Assembly (NCBI GenBank): GCA_026413225.1
Contig: CM048575.1
Location: forward strand, 4,740,001-4,804,000
Direction of reading: 5' to 3'
DNA: 64,000 nt
From: Otis tarda
Lineage: Eukaryota; Chordata; Aves; Otidiformes; Otididae
Part shown: positions 20,901-35,984 of the stretch, in pieces
Numbering within the stretch: the first letter of the stretch is position 1
Layout of the letters: each line of letters begins with the position of its first letter
The notes under the pieces: generated by a model
Told to the model about the DNA's origin: nothing
Seen by the model: the letters and a program-made list of their open reading frames with translations, nothing else
Databases searched by the model: none
Translations under genes and position numbers: made by a program

Positions 20901-23900
20901 CGAGGCTGGCACTTCTCTCGCTGCTGCACGGAGCTCCCGGTCTCCTCTTTTGAAACAGATTTGGTAAAGATCATTGGACTTTGGTAATGTGTAACGGCAC
21001 TTAAACGAGAGGATTTGAACCTTTTCACTTTGCCGGCTCCAGAAAACTTCCGCTACAGGTATGAACCTCTGTGCAGGCAAGTCAGGTGCTGGCAGCCCCG
21101 TTTTCCACAACAGTGAACCCCTTAATTAGAGATGTGTTGCCGGAGATTTAGTTCCCTAAAATCAATCCCCACCATTGATTTTAAGCTGGAGGCAGCCCCT
21201 TTTGTGGGCTTGCGTTGGTGAATCGCTCTGAACGTGCCTACTTTTCTCCCCGTAAGACAGCTGGGTTTTAAGGGTGCAAGCAAGAAAAATTTGGCCTGAG
21301 TCCTGCTGAGAAGCCTTGACTTGTAAACGCGGATCAAAGTCTGAGAGGCACTGTCCTGTTGGGCGTCTGCACAGTGTTTAGCGCCGGGGCTCTCCCGGTG
21401 CTCTGGGTGTTACAAATAGCGTGGTGTGGAGGGTGTCTTGGCAAAAAAAAAAAAGAAAAAAAGGTCACTGCTAGACACGGCCTTCAGGTAGGAGGTTTGG
21501 AGCACCAGCCCCGCGTCTCAGTGGGTTCGCTCGTGGAGGTGAAGTTTGCAGAGGTGCTTGTGGATGGGGGAAAAGCCAAAGGTCGTCTCCTTCAGAGGGT
21601 TTGAGCTTTGGACAAAGCCTGTAACCGTCTGAGCCAATTTTAAGGGGACTTTGGCATTTGCCTTTGTGAAGGTTGTGTTCTCTTCTCTAATTCTTCTCTC
21701 CTGCTTAAAGTCGCATCAGTAATTTTTGTGTCATGGACTGAATTTGCTGCTGCGGGCCTGGGGTAATCGGCTGTTGCGGCAGCGCCCGCTGGAAGCGTGG
21801 TTTCTGTCGATATTATCTCTGCCTTGGGAAGAGCTCCTCTGCAGAGGCATAAAAGCGCTGCTGGTGGGATGCGATTGATTACGCTCATCTCCAGAGCTGC
21901 TGAAAAGTTTTCGCAGGTTTGGCGTACTCTTCAAGATGTGCAGGAAGCAGGTTTGCAGGCACAGCTACCGCCAGCAAGCCTTCGTGTCCCAGTGCAGAAG
22001 AGACTTCAGCAAGTTTATGCAGGATTGGAAGCAGAGTGAAGAGGGTTTGGACCCGTCTTTGGCTGAACAGGCTGCCTCGGGTTCTCCGGGAATGCCTTTT
22101 TTTCTTTTCTTTTTTTTTTTTTTTTTTTTTATTTAAAAAAAAGCTGTTCCACTATGATATTGACAGTGGAAATTGGGATGGACCCACAGAATTTTGGTTA
22201 CAGACCCGTTCTCCTGTGTGGAGCGACCTTGTGCTGCCTAGGTTATCTTTATCAGCTGGAACCTAGAAGGAGGAGGATAATAATTACTGAAATAAGTGAC
22301 AGGCTGCCTGATTTGTGCTGGCAGGGCTAGCCTTTTATTGTTGGGGATATTAAGTCTAGCCTGTCTGTTGTAAACCAGGTGTACTTTACTGCTAGGTGGA
22401 AATGGCAGAAGTAGGAAAAGGGCTGTTAAGCCCATTAGGGTTTGTTCCCCTGTGAAGGATGTTTGTGTGATGCTAAAGAGAGAACCAATAATTAGAAGCG
22501 AAGTCTTTTTCACGTGCATTTTTGGATTAGTAGCAGGTGAGAAGTGGCTTGTTCCCTTGTAGGGTCACTGAAGCTTCATTTACCTTGTGCTGAGAGGGAA
22601 ATGAGTGTTTGTATCCTGCACCTGACTTGTATCCTGTTCCTCCTGGCTGCGGATCAGGGCCAGAGGTGAGCAAGGTTGTCAAATTTTTCATCTTGTACTT
22701 CCAAATCAATTTTTAACATACAGTCCCACAGTTATTGATGGGGGGAAAAAAAAACCTGAGCTTGCCGGCGTGTTTCAACACGATTTCTCTTGGCTCAGCT
22801 GCGCCTTTCCAGAGTAATATCAACCTTGGGGTGGAATTGTCAAATGAGTGCTGTCAGGCTCTCTTGGCTTGTGCTGTTTTACAGCAGTTTTGAAATTAGC
22901 TGTGGCTTTAGGCCACCTGGCGTTTCTCCCACCCGTTCAGCACAGAGCGAAAACCGGTAACAGGGGGCCAGCACTGGCAGAGCGGGGAGACTTCAGGAAA
23001 ATGGGTACCTGCTAACTCAACCTGACGCCTAACGCTGTGAGAAGTCGTTTTTGCTGTTGTTCTGTTTCACTTGTCTTATAAATTCAGGGTTTTTTTTCTG
23101 AATATGAAGATACGTAGGGTTTGCAGGGAGGGACATCCCTGGAAGACTTTGCTCGTGCATGGGCTGACACTGAGTTCAAGCTGGCTTCTTCTGTACCTCG
23201 CCCAGCAAGGCTGTTACTTGGGAGCATTAAGAAAGTATCCAGCTTCTCCGGGAGGGGCTGGTGGGCTACGCAGAATGCATCTGGTGGAAAGAAATCGGGG
23301 AATTTTCCAGAATAATGTGTTGAGAAGGCTTTCTGAGGTGTCTGGGACATGTGGTACGTGCAGCGTGGTCACTGGCACGAGGCGTGCAGAAACCTGTGTG
23401 GACGCATTGGGCTTGGAAAGTGGAACGAGAGAGTCCTGTGAGGCTGCTGGATCTCCAAAATCAATTTGAGGCTAGTGCTGACATTAATCAGCGCTGTTTC
23501 TCGTCTGCTGTTAGCTTCCAACGAAGCCTTCAATCTATTCTAATGACTGGGTTCTACCTATCAACTAGACGGAGGACGGGGAAGATGGGGATGCGTGGCT
23601 GGGCAGGAGGCCTGATTCAGCTCCCAGCCGCGTTGCTGCCGTGCTGTTTGATGTCAGGCAAGTCTTTATTTTTATTTTTTTTTTTCCCTGTACCTGTTTC
23701 ATCCTCCTGTCTGCCCTCTCTAAGATGACACGTGCTTCGCGAGGGCCTCGTCATGCTGGCACTCACAGCTAGAGGGACGTATTAATGCACCTCAGCCTTA
23801 AGGGCCGTAATTAGCAGCCGGGTTATACTGGTCCGGGTCCATCCTACGTGTTGTACGGTGTGTAGCCGGGACCTTCAGTAAACAGGAGATGAAGAACAGG

Positions 23901-26900
23901 AGGAAGCGTTTGTCTGAGTAGCAGGTACGTGTTGGGTAAATCGGGCGATGCGATGGGGATTGCGGCCGTGCTCTGGTTGAATCAGCAGCGTTCAAGTGGC
24001 TCTTTCTTAATTTGCACCGTGTCCTGTATTTTGTTGAACATGTATTTGAAGTTTTAGCTCTGCGTTTTTTAATTGGAATGTTTTTCCCAGGTTTCACACT
24101 GGACTTTTCTGCCTGTGGGTCTTGTTTTCTCTATTAAGTTCCTTTGTAGGGGAGGATTTTCCAGAGCTTTCGTAGTGTAATAGGAACAAGTTTGCCTTGA
24201 TTCTTCAGTAAATTACTGGTGCTCTTGGAAAGTGGTATTTATAAAGGTGCTGTGCCGCGTTTCAGTGTGGAAAGGGAGGCGGGGGGAGAAATTAGCAGAA
24301 ATCTTTTCTCCTTTGATATGAAATTGTACAGGTGATGCTCTTGCGTGGAGAGAGCAGCAGTCCTTGCATAAACACTGGATATATTAACATTTCTAACTAG
24401 TAAATTTATGGATAATCTCTTCTTTTGGAGGATTTGTTCTGATTTGAGAGCATTAGTCTCTGGGAAAATTAAACCTCTTTTAAATCCACTTTCTTCAGAC
24501 TCTAGACTGGGGAACTGCTGGTAAGCCCTGCCATCTTCCTCCAGCTTTGCTGCGGGCTTGATGAGAAACGCCGTGCGGAGAGCTGCGGCTGGTCCAGAGG
24601 CATCTGGGTGTTGGTTTTAGGTGCTTTTAGCCAGTTGTGTCAAAATGGGTTTGGAAACTGTCCGCTCCGTGCCTGTAAACATGCATGTGCAGCTTTGAGC
24701 GCTGCCAAAAAAAAAAAAAAGGCAAGCCACTAAAGCAAACAACCCAAAAGGTAAGAAAGAGTAAATGTTTGTGGGAGCTGTGGAGTGTTTGAAAGCTGCT
24801 TGTTGGCACCGTGCTGCCATTTTGGGATGTCTTGGGTGGCCGAAACGTCGTTCCGCCTGCTAGCGCTGGGCACAGCCATGATTGCCGAGGTGCAGCTTGG
24901 TTTCAGGTCGCTGATTCACGGCCCTGTGTGTTTAATCACGGGTTTCTATAGCGGTTAAATCTTTAACAAGAGGGTGGAGTTCACTTTCAGGTCGCTGTGA
25001 GTATGACGGCCGATTCATTAATGCGTTCTGCTGATCAGAGTCACTTTTAGAGGGGTCTAATGCTGAAGGATGTTCTGCGTTTGTGGCGCGTGTCATGAGC
25101 GCTGAAACCACTCTAGCTTTTTTACGAAGCAGCGCGAGTTTTTCTTCAGGTTTGTTTCTGCTGTGTGGCTGCATTGCGAAGTCAACGCAACGAGCAGGAT
25201 TCCTTATGTTGGTGTGAGATGTTTGGCTGGCTCCCTTCCGATTATCAGCTGAGACAGCAGAACGACCTGATCGTATGCAGGGCGGATGATGATGTGTCCT
25301 CCTGCGCTCTCTACAAATCATTCCCTCGGGGTTTGACATTATCTGTTGGCTCGTAAGTTATTGGGACATGCTTTACAACTGCAGTTTAGTCCTGTCTTGC
25401 TGAAAGCTCAAATTCGTGGGTATTTCCAAGGTGACTTTGCTGCAGGAAGCTATTCGAGCCTTCGTTCTTTATGCCGGTAGCAAGGGGTTTGATTTGCATA
25501 ATGAAGATAATACGCTGGATAGCGTTTCTTTGTGTATTTAAAGCCACATGTCGTCTTACTCGTGTGTCCTGTAAAATTATGGTGCATTCCTGAACTCGGA
25601 GCACAGCGTTGATCCTGGAGAAGTGCGTCCGCTGAATGTGGGCAGTGCTTCTGGGATGGCCGACCGTGCTGCTGCTGAGTTGGGCTTCAACAAAGCCTCG
25701 TCTGAAGCTGGTGTCAGTGGTTGTTCTCGGGAAAGCGTGGTGGCTCGTACGGTCGTTTGCCTGCATCGGTCATCCACTGTGTTCGTCTGTTCGTCTTTTG
25801 AGCATGAGCGCTTTAAAAATAAACAAAGCTTTCTCATCCAAAATTCTGGTTCTGATACGGCATGTGACTTGCTTGTGGCAACGAGGGCGGTTGAAACAGG
25901 AATCTGCTCGGAGTGGATTTGTATCTGCATTAAACAGAAGGGGAGTTTGTCCATTGCCAACAGCCTGTCAGGAGAGGGGCTGGTTAACAATCGTGTTTAA
26001 CGTGCGGTGTGAGGGAGTGCACCAGCAGCAGACTGGCTTTTGCCTGTTTCCCCAAGACGATTCACATTTGGGGTTCAGATACAGCCGGTAACGCAGTCGG
26101 GAACGGGGCGCAGGAGGAGCTGGGGTGGTGCCTGTCGGCGTGCGGCTCGGCCCCGTCGCTGATGTTAGTGTCACCCTCCACGGTGACCGGCTCCTGTGTT
26201 ACTGCAGGTGTCCCTCCCGTGCCTGTCCCTTGCGGTCGGAGATCAGAGAAGCTTCGCCTGGTACACAGGGACTTTGCAGGTGAAGTGGAAGCCCTGGATT
26301 ATTTGCCTTTTCTGGAACAGCACTGAAGGCAGAAAGAGTTTGTTCCTTGCTTTCTGACTGCTGTAGTTGGGACTTGAGATCTTCTAAACCTGCGTTGGTG
26401 GAGCTTCCTTGCAGCTACAGGCTTGAGTCTTAAATCCGATGTCCCCACCGTCTGTGTCTTCAAAAAGAATTACTTGCTAGCGAGCTGTGGTTTCGATGGC
26501 TGATGCTAACCCAGCTGAGCTGCCTGGCAGTTGCTGTTTGACCAGGTTTGAAGTAGCCATTGTGGGGCGAAGTGCTTGCTGTTTTTTAGCAGAGTGCTTG
26601 TCAAATAGTTTCATTCAGTGCACTCAGCTCTTTCACAGATGGGCTGGAATTTTGTGAGCCTGGGCAACCACAGCAATTGTTTTGCAAGGTGAGACACTTC
26701 TGTTTTGACAGGCAGGAGAAATAATAACGTTGTGTGATTCGTAAGAGTGATCAATCTTTGTTTTTGGATTGGTGAACTTTTTTTTTTTAAGGATTTTTAG
26801 GATTTGTCTTCAAAGAAATCTGAGTTGCAAGCCAAAAGTGAACAGAAACAGTTCCTGAGCAGAGCTGGTAGGATGGGTCCTGTGGATGGAGCTCTCGGAA

Positions 26901-29900
26901 TGCTTGAGGGGACCAGAAGAATCGGTGCTTAGGCCGCGTCAGCCACGCAGCACCATGCTCACAAATCCTTCCGCTTGTGCTCGGGGTGCGGAGGAGGAGG
27001 GTGGCATGGGCGCTGTGGGTGGATGAGGGCTTCTCGAGGGGCCCGGGGGCCGTGGCCCGGCAGGTCTGCTTCAGGTCTGCTGGGGACGCGGTGAACCACG
27101 CCGGGAATCGGTGCTGTCGATAGCCGCTGCTTCACATGGAGCTGTGCTGCGGATGGCCAGGTGTGCTACGCAGGGGAGAAGGGAAGGAGATTGCCATCTC
27201 TGTTTGCATTGCCAAGCACTACAAGAACAGCTTCTCACACTGATTTTCTGTCTTGGCAGAGGCGGCGGCGAGTATCTGAGTAACCGGCAGTCTCTGGTGG
27301 CCAGGCGTTCTATTTGCATAGCGCAGCCCCGTTCCTACCGGGAATCCAGGTCTAGCCTAAAAACCGGCGGACCCGAGGGATTACGATGTTGGGGGCAGAT
27401 CCTGCGGGAGCAAGCAAGGCAGAAGAGGGGCTCCCGTGTCAAGGTTTTATTGCCTGCTCTCAAGGCTATGGCTTCCTTTGCGGAGGGGTTATTTCCTTCC
27501 TGTAACATGGTATTGAATGGGAGGAGAAAGTGAAAATCCGTAGTTGTGGTGATGACTGACATCTTAAATTTAGTCACGCTAATCTGGGGACATCTAGGAC
27601 AGGTAATATCTGCTAGATTGCAGGACCTGACCTGCCGGGTGAGAGACCGGGTCCCCAGAAGTCAGAGAGAGCACGTGTGTGTTTTAGCGGATTGCCAGTT
27701 TAATTGGCCTGCGTGTGAGTCTGAGCTGTTTTTGTGGCCGGAGGATTGCTGATTTATGTTGTGATCCCTTAACAAAACAAGTTCTTGTGGAGGCAGAGCC
27801 TGCCATTAGGCTTTGTGTCGCGGGCCGCTGCAGCACAAAGGCTTTCCTGGAAGCGGAGCGGGCTTTCTGTGCCCTGCCTGCCTGTCCATCTGTCCACGCT
27901 TGCTGAGGGAGAGCTGGATTTTGGGAATGCTTTTAATTGTGCAGGGGAGCAGGTGGCTTTCCATTGCAGGGGTTTACAATGCCTTGTTTATTCCTGTTGT
28001 TTCAAGAAGATGGGAGAAATGAGGGGCAGAAAGGGGTGGAACTGGTTGAACTGGAATTTCTGGGTCATGCCCGGCCTGGGGTTATGAACAGCAAGGTCCT
28101 GCTCATTTCAAAACCGGAGGCTGGCAAATCCCGGTGCGCTGGGATCTGTTGGCATTTCAGGTCTTTGCTCCTCAGTGGATAGAGGAGTTTGATAATAGTT
28201 TTGTAGCAGAGCTCAAATAATCTTATCAATATGAGTCAACAAGTCCTGTTTTGTCACAATATGAGATATTCTGAGGGTGTCTAGCACAGATCCTCGTGGC
28301 TTGGTGATCCACCTGGCTCAAGCAGCCTGGGGAGATCAGGATGGCACCTTTCCTTCAGCGTTTGCTGGGGAAAAAGGAATGGAGGAGTGGGCAGGATCTG
28401 GTGATTCATGCCAGATCTTTCAAGCCTGTTTGCAGTGCTGGCTCAATGCCTTCCTAACCCAGTCTCATCCCTTCTCTGTGACAGCAAACTGCTCTCCAGC
28501 GCGAGACCCCTGTTTTGGGTTGCAGCTGTGTGAACACCCAAACCCCCTCTAGCTGCTGAAGAAGAGGTCCTCTGTGTTCGCTTCCTTGCTGTACACTCAA
28601 ACAACTGTTGGCGGGCCGTGTGACAAACAAATTGAGGAACTGAATTGGATTAAAACCAGCTGCTTCTGCACCGGGCCGGTTTTGACTGAGGTCAGCTGCT
28701 TGACGAGATTCCCGCTGCCGCAGGCAGAGCCGCTCCGTGCGCTGCCAGGCGCCCGTGAAACGCCGGCTGTCGCTGCCTTCTGCGCCGGAGGTGTTTTGGG
28801 GTTCGGGTGCAGTTGCTCCGCTCTGTGTTTGGTGGTTGTGTGCCCTGCATGCCCTCACCTGGAGCTGGCCACTGGATTGCTTCCTCGAGGAAGCTTTCAG
28901 GGTCAGTTGTGTCTCTGGTTTTGTTTTCAGTTCAACTGTAAGCCGAAAGAGCCGTGACGCTGCGGGCGTGGAAGAGCTATGCTGAGCTTTACAGGGTTTG
29001 TTACTGTTCCTCAGGCATGTTAATTTTTGTGGGAAGCCTGTTCTTTCCTTTGGCTCACACAGATGAATGCTTTATGCTGACAAAAAGCTTATTTTATCCC
29101 AAGTGCACTGCTATGTTATGTTTTAGCAAGACGTGGGGGAAATCAGGGTGCTTTGGTTCTTTTTGTGGTGCGATCTCCTTGCTGCAAGTACAGGTGTGGG
29201 GCATGGAGACCTCGTTAGTTTGTGCTATGGTAAAAGCTACTCAAGCTTGGCTCTGCAGCAGGATAGTTAATCCCCAGACCCAACCCAAGACTGAAAGGAT
29301 GGGGAGGCAGTTGGAGAAACCGGTCACTTCATTCCCTTTGGCTGCTGAAACGGGGATGGAGGTAGGAAAACGTTACGGTTGAGTGATCCGAGCTTGTCCC
29401 CGCCGCAGAGCCGCTCTGGCTCGGTCCGTGGGCTGCCTCTCCCTGGAGCTCCCTCGCCCGTCTGGGAGGGACAGGAGAGGTTGCAGAGAAGGGGCAGTTA
29501 CAGGCTCCAGCAAATAAATTTGCAGCGAAGCAAACTGACTGATAGTTGGCAGAGCTCCCGTGGCTTTCTGCGCGCTCGTTCCTCGCTGTTGGGATGCGAG
29601 AGCGCGAACCTGTCAGCTGAAGTCCCCGTGAAAGCTGCTGTAGGTTTGTGTTTGATGGGCTGTGGGCGTTTCGCAGCTCGCTGTGTTCTGGGGTAGCTGT
29701 TCATTGCTGTTACGCAGCTGTTGTGTATCAAACAGTGGGGTTTGCGGACACCTCTGTGAATTGAAGTGTTCCGCGGATGAAGTCATTTAGGAAATCTCCG
29801 TTTATAGGCAAACCCCAAAGCTGGCTGACAGGTACCCTCTGTGGCCTTCGAATGAATTACATCATCTGTCCACCTTTGACTTATGTCAGAGGGGAAGGGA

Positions 29901-32900
29901 TCCCTACCAATTCTGAAGATTGCTGTAAGCATCATTAATTTTCAGAGTGAAGCTAGGTCAGATTGCATCAAGCTTCAGTGCCTTTTTACAACAAACCAGC
30001 TATTCCTCAACACCTTTTCACTGCGGAGCTGAGTTTCCCTTTAATAAGCCTGTTGCCGTAGGTCAGTGCCATCCACGCAAACGCTCCCTTTGGCCGTCTG
30101 ACTACGAGGTGTCCTCCTGGAACAGCTCGGCTTGACGTTTGGAAGCGAGAAGTGATGGTGTGCTGGGCGTTCGCGCGCAGCGATGCGATCCCTCCGCGCA
30201 GGGACCGAGCCGCTTATCTCGCGTGGCAGATAAGATGTAGAGTCTTCTATAAGAACTGAACCAAGCTGTGTTTCACGTGAGTGATGTCAGCTTCCATTTA
30301 AAGTGAGTTAAGTTTTCCAGCTGTGGGTAAGGATACCATCCTGACATGACTTCAGCACATTTCTACGTTTCCAGAAATGCTGTCTGCTTATACCCGTGGC
30401 TGCCTGACATGCATGCAGATTTCTAACTCCTGGGGCTTACTCAGAGCTACCTTTGATGTCCTAAAAGCGTTGCAAAGTGCTTTTTGTTTATTTCCAGTTT
30501 ATACGGCTCAGGATGGATATAGGCCCTGCTAGTGTTAACATTTTTTTTTCTTAATATGCCTTTTCCATATTACATTTTTTAAGTGTTCCCTTTCTCCTTC
30601 AATTTCACTCCTTTTCAATTTCACTCCCTTTTGATTTATTTTCTTGCTCTGATACAGTTAAGTCCTCTCCCAGAACCCTTGTTTAAAATTTGCTGGGAGG
30701 GCCGGTGTAGGCGGAGGGGAACGGAGGGCACTTTTGTAACCATTCCTCATGCCGGCACCTATGGAAAGGTTTTGTTTGTTGAGCAAAGCAGCCATTTCTG
30801 GCTTGCTGATAGCTGGGCCTGGGAGCGTGGGGGGGTCAGGGAGCGTGTTAGCGAACCTGCTCTGATGGCCAAGGACACAGCAGTTGAACAGAACAGAAAG
30901 GCTGAGTCTGGTGCGGAGGAGAGGTCAGCAGAAAGTCACAGCTTACAAAGCTGCTTGTTTCTACAGGATTTTTTTCCTTATTGGATTTTAATTCTCTTCT
31001 GAACCTCCTAGCAGGCTCTTTCTGGTGTTGGACTTCTAATCACCTGGCGAGGTGGATGTAATTCTCGCTTAGCTCTTAGATGGATTTATTCAAGGTGATG
31101 CAGAGTCAAGTGATCTGACAAACCTCCCAGGTGCGCTGGTTCCCGAGGCCGGGCTCTGAGCTGCGGAACGTCCCCCGATGCACGTCTCGCGTGTGGGACC
31201 CTCCGCTCCTGAACCGGGAGCTCACCGCACCAGGTATGCGGAGCAGGGAGCTGGCTCCCCTGGGGTCACTGTTAATACACCCCACCTGAAGGCATTTCCT
31301 CAGCTAGCAGCTTCTGTGCCTTGGAAATGTGTTTGAAACACTTGATGCTTTGTCCTTCCACATCCTAGCTGTTCACTGATCTGCCGGGTTGCTGGTGAAA
31401 CCGATTCCTCTGGTTTAATTCTGCAGGGTTGGTAGCGGAGCAGTTTTCACTGCGTTGACTTTCTCCGACCGGATCAACTTGCTCAGCTGCAGGGCGTGAT
31501 GTGAGGTTTGCTTATTCAGTCGGGTGTTATTTTAGCCATTGTTATGGTAGAAGGTCCTTTTGCGGCTGAAAAGAAGCTGGGATAGTTTGCTGAGCTCTTA
31601 ATGCAGCTAAATTCGTTGCCTGGAAATGGTCATCTCTAAACTGAGAGAGGCGATGAGAGGAGAGCAGGCTTAAACATCCCTGTTCCTGGCGGAGTTTCAG
31701 ATCACCGCTGCCTTTTTTAAGATTATCCTCCCTGAAGTTTGGGAGATTGTATCCATCTGAAACCCTCAGCAGGCCTGACAGAAGAATGGCCATGTGTGAA
31801 TTGCCGATAGTATCGCTCCCTTTCCCTCTGGAAGAGCGTTAAGGCAGACACAACTCTCCTTTGAGATTAAGAGTCAGCTTAGGGCACGCTAGGTTGGATT
31901 GCTGTAGTAAGCACAATCCTCATGCAAACACTGCTGCTTCATAAACTTTGTGCACAGCAATAAGAACTAATTTTTTTTTTAAGGAAATGTTCTTGTTCAG
32001 AAACTTTATAGACTTTTTTTTTTATTCACAGTGGGATGCCATGCTGCCTGTACTTGTGCTATAAAGGGTTTGCCAGACCAGTAATGGGAATTAATTTCTC
32101 TATTTTCCTAGTTATGGCTGGGGCACCTTTTTCTTAAAGCTGGAGCTGTGAAACGCAAGAAGAATAAACTGCCTGGGGAGGATTTTTTTAAGGAAATTTG
32201 TTCTCTTAATCAAAAGTAATTAGAAATTACTGTAGTGCGACTGTGAAGGAGAAAATAAGGCTACAACTGAATTACAAACTCCACCTGAACTGCTGTTTGG
32301 TAAAATCTGAATCAAAAGGTGAAATTTAAGGCTCCTGTATGCTCAGTGACATGATTCCAGAGTGTCCATTCAGAAAGAGATTTAATTTGAAATAGCTGAG
32401 CTGTGCCCAGTTAATGAGTGACTCCGACTCCAGACACCTAACAGCACGGGTTTCCCACATCTCGCCTTTTTCCAGGCGAGAACCCTGCCTTGTCTTTCAG
32501 TACGGAATTGGATTAGGGGTGCCCGTTTCACGTACTGGGTGAAAGCGCAGAGTTTAATCAGACCGCGCGTACCCTGTGGTTTGTTTTATCTCAGGAAGCG
32601 CTCGGGTGTGAGGTGCCTTGCAAAAGACTCGTACGGCAGGACTGCAAACTCAGCTTCTGCCTCGGCTGCTGCCGGCTTTTTTGGAGTTCGGGTGAGCTTT
32701 CCCACAAATTCATGTCAGTGCTTTGACATTGCCTCGGCTCATTCCCGAAGCAAAAAAGCACCAATTTGCAGGCTGGCTTTGCAGTGGCTGGGACGAAGAG
32801 CGGCCTCGTTTGGGTGAGGAAATGGTGGTTGCAAATGAAATCGTCGAGCGAGTCATAATTACAGGGGCATTACCGCAGCATTGCAGCCTGCACCCAGCTA

Positions 32901-35900
32901 CTCTGTTTTCATTGAAAGTTTGACGAAAATGGAAACCACAAAACTAAGGCAAAGGTGGTTTGTATTTTACCCCAGAAGCCAGAAGTAAGTAACCCTATTA
33001 TTACGCGTGTTCTAATGCGATGCAGGCGCAGATGATATATAGCCCACGTGATACGTGCAACCCACCGCCCTCAACTGCACGCCTTACTGGTAGCTGGAGG
33101 AGGGAGGTTTTTGTTGCTGATACATCCAGACAAGCCCACTCTTATTCTTCATGGCAACTGTAAGCAGAGGACTGAGTTCACGTTTTCGGTAGCGTTAGGT
33201 TAAAATGGATTTTGTTCGACAGATGTGGTTTTTCTTGGGAGGTCATGTTGGGTTGTCAGAGCAGCTCTTGCTGCTTCAGAAGCCATAGGCTTCCTCGGGA
33301 GCGGGGCAGCCTTTTCGGTGAATCAGTGCTGTCTGCTGTGCCGAGACCCACTGAACGTGGTGATTATCCTCATTGGTGTCCGTACGAATTCAAAATGGCT
33401 GGAAAATAATTGTTAAAATTGGGGGAACAAATGTAAGGTTGAGCGCAAGTTGGCAGGTGCATTTATTTCTAGCGTGAAGTTGCTGTCATGAGTCCGCTTG
33501 CTTTGCGGTGTCGGATCTTGGCCCCGGACAAGCTGTCCCGTGCTTTCGGGCTGCTGCAGTTTCTTCACCCTGGAGTCAGTAAACCTCTCCTTTCTAACCG
33601 TGTCCGTGGTTCTGTATGGATAGAGTTAGAGGATTCTTGAGTAAATTGAAATTCCCTGTGAGGTGTGGTACAGGAACAAACTGTTGTAGGAGCAGGTATG
33701 TACTGATCGCAAAGGAATTTTAATTTCTGACAAGGCCTATTGTGCTGAAATCGTTTGTGCAGAAAGACACGATGGAAACCTGCCAGTTCCAGAGCTGGAA
33801 CAAGTGTGGTGCTGCTGGGGCCGGCGTGCTGCAGGAGCTGCGAGCTGGCCTCTCGTTGCTTTTGGAAGGGAGACCTCCCGCAGTCCTGTGTCTGCTGTGT
33901 TTTCTGCCTCGAGAAAAGCCGGGGTTTGGTGTTTTTGTGGCAATGCAACAAAAGATCTGGGTGAAAATGAATCCTTTCATTGGTGGCCTGCGTGTAGGGT
34001 TGTTGAATCTTAGATGCTCAATGTTTAATATGTTGTGTGTTGGTTTATAGCCTTTAGGAAAAATAAAGGCATCTCAAGACTTTCTGTTCTTAATATTCAC
34101 AGATCTGAGGAACAGGAACCACACTCTTGAATGCTTTCCCTTCACACTAGTGTAGCCCTCTCTGAAAGGTGAAGTAGACTCCAGGCATTTCCCGGTCTCC
34201 TCTGTGCTTTCTATTACCACACTCATCAGTTTATACAGAGCTTGCTCTGGTGTAGAGCCTGGGCTGCGGTCTAGGCTTGCAGAGGCTCAGCTGGTATTTT
34301 TGTAGCTGGCTAGGGATGCTCTAGTGCTGCAGGGGCTCGAGTTATCCCTGGTATGGGACTCAGTTTGTCATCTCATGCATTTTGGAAAGAGGGAGAAGTA
34401 GAAAGTAGAGGTTTTGGGCAAATGAGCTCTGCACTTCAAATATTCATTGTTTTTTTTGCTTGCAGTGTGCTGAAGAAGGTGCTGGTGGAGCTGGTTCATT
34501 TTCTTCAGTCCCACTGTGAAAATGAGTTGGGTACTTGGATAACTGGGATCCCCTGTGGAAACTGCTCTACAAGTACCTCAGCTCTTGTCCTTCTCTCCTT
34601 TTGCTGTGCCTGGACTTTTCTGGGTTCTAGCAAAATGCGTGAACGGCATTCTTCAGTATAAGAATTTATGAACAGTCACGTTTTGAGCGTTTGTACATGT
34701 GTGTAGATAAGTAGTGTGTTTTGGTCTTGCGGATATCTAGAACATCTTTAACATCCTGGTTTTAATTAAATCAATTGGTCTCTTGGCTTTTTTAAAATTT
34801 CAACCCTGAGTTGCTTTTAGGTCTCGTCTCTGATGTCTGCAAAGGGCTATTTTGTTCATACTCTGTTATAATTAAATGTACACCTTCCTCTATGGAGATT
34901 TCTGCAGCAGAACTGATTTGCAGCTGTGGTGGGGAGTTTGGAGTGTTGTGGGTCAGGTGTTAGGTGTTGAGCCTTCTTGCTGAGCCAAGCTGAAATCTTG
35001 TCTTTTAAAACTTTTCCAAGCTGAAATCTGCGTTGCTGAATGTTGGGCAGACAGCTGATGGAACGGAGCTTGGAGAGGACGGCGCACTGAACACCAGCTG
35101 TGCGCAGACGTGTGGTAACCCGCAGGTGATGACTACATCTGTCAGGCCTTCTAGGGAAAAACTTCCACATCTACTCAACAACAGAGGCAAATCTGAAGTT
35201 TTACAGTCTAGCTATCAGGCAGGAATCCCGTGGGTAAATAGTGTCTTGTTCTTGTTAACTTAGGGCTTCCATCTTTTGGGAGGTTGATCAAGGAATAGCC
35301 GTGCCTTGCTGCCTCCCTTTGGGTGCTCTTAGTCCTGTGTCAGCTTCTGTGAGAATAAGAACCAGAGCATCTGTCCTCTGCACAGATCGGCCATCCTGTT
35401 TTAATTTTACTCTCTGCTTTTATCAGGAAGATAATTTTGGTAGAGGCAAGCCCTTCAGCTGCTTCAAGGACAGCGAGTAGGGAAGTTGGTTTGCTATATT
35501 CATACTGCACGGTTGTGTTGTTTTGTGTTGTGGTTTTTTTTTTTATTTTCCCTTTCATGCATCCACACCTCCAGCATTGTTGATCAGCTGCCAAAAGGTC
35601 TGGAGGCGAATTGTAAGTATTTACTGTACTGATAGCTAAGTAGAAATAGCGTTTGTCACTGGGAGGTGCCGGAGAAGTTGTGCTGCGTTCGTCTCCTTGC
35701 CGTGGTTTCCCGTAGGCTGCTGGTTTGCTGTTTAAGGTTTGGCAAACATGGCTCACTCAGTGAACTGAAACACCTGGGAGAGGCTATGGTGGCTTTTTGA
35801 GGCTTTGTGTGATCTGTTTCAAGTAGAAATATGAAAAAAAAAAAAAAATTGCTGTGTTTGGTGTGTTAGCTGAGTAAGGTGTCCAGGTGCTGCTCTGGGA

Positions 35901-35980
35901 GTCCTTCAGAAGGCAGCAGCTTCTAGGAAATCGAGTATGCAAGTTTTTGGTTTGGTTTTGAATTGCTTTACAAAAGAAGT
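17970..35980. other. Long gene-free stretch, probable intron
   Basis: Mixed-composition DNA with TG- and T-rich tracts and short frames that match nothing known. Homopolymers include C11 (20637-20647), a T tract near 22107-22130 and A14 near 24707-24720. No clear transposon, RNA gene or coding exon was recognised. I interpret it as a 5' intron of PHACTR4. Confidence 0.5.
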
Positions 35981-35984
35981 TAAT

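Noticed and set aside
34466-34540. Exon-like segment reading VLKKVLVELVHFLQSHCENEL after a strong acceptor
   Set aside because: Only a weak donor (GAGTTGG|GTACTT) follows and the peptide matches nothing known.
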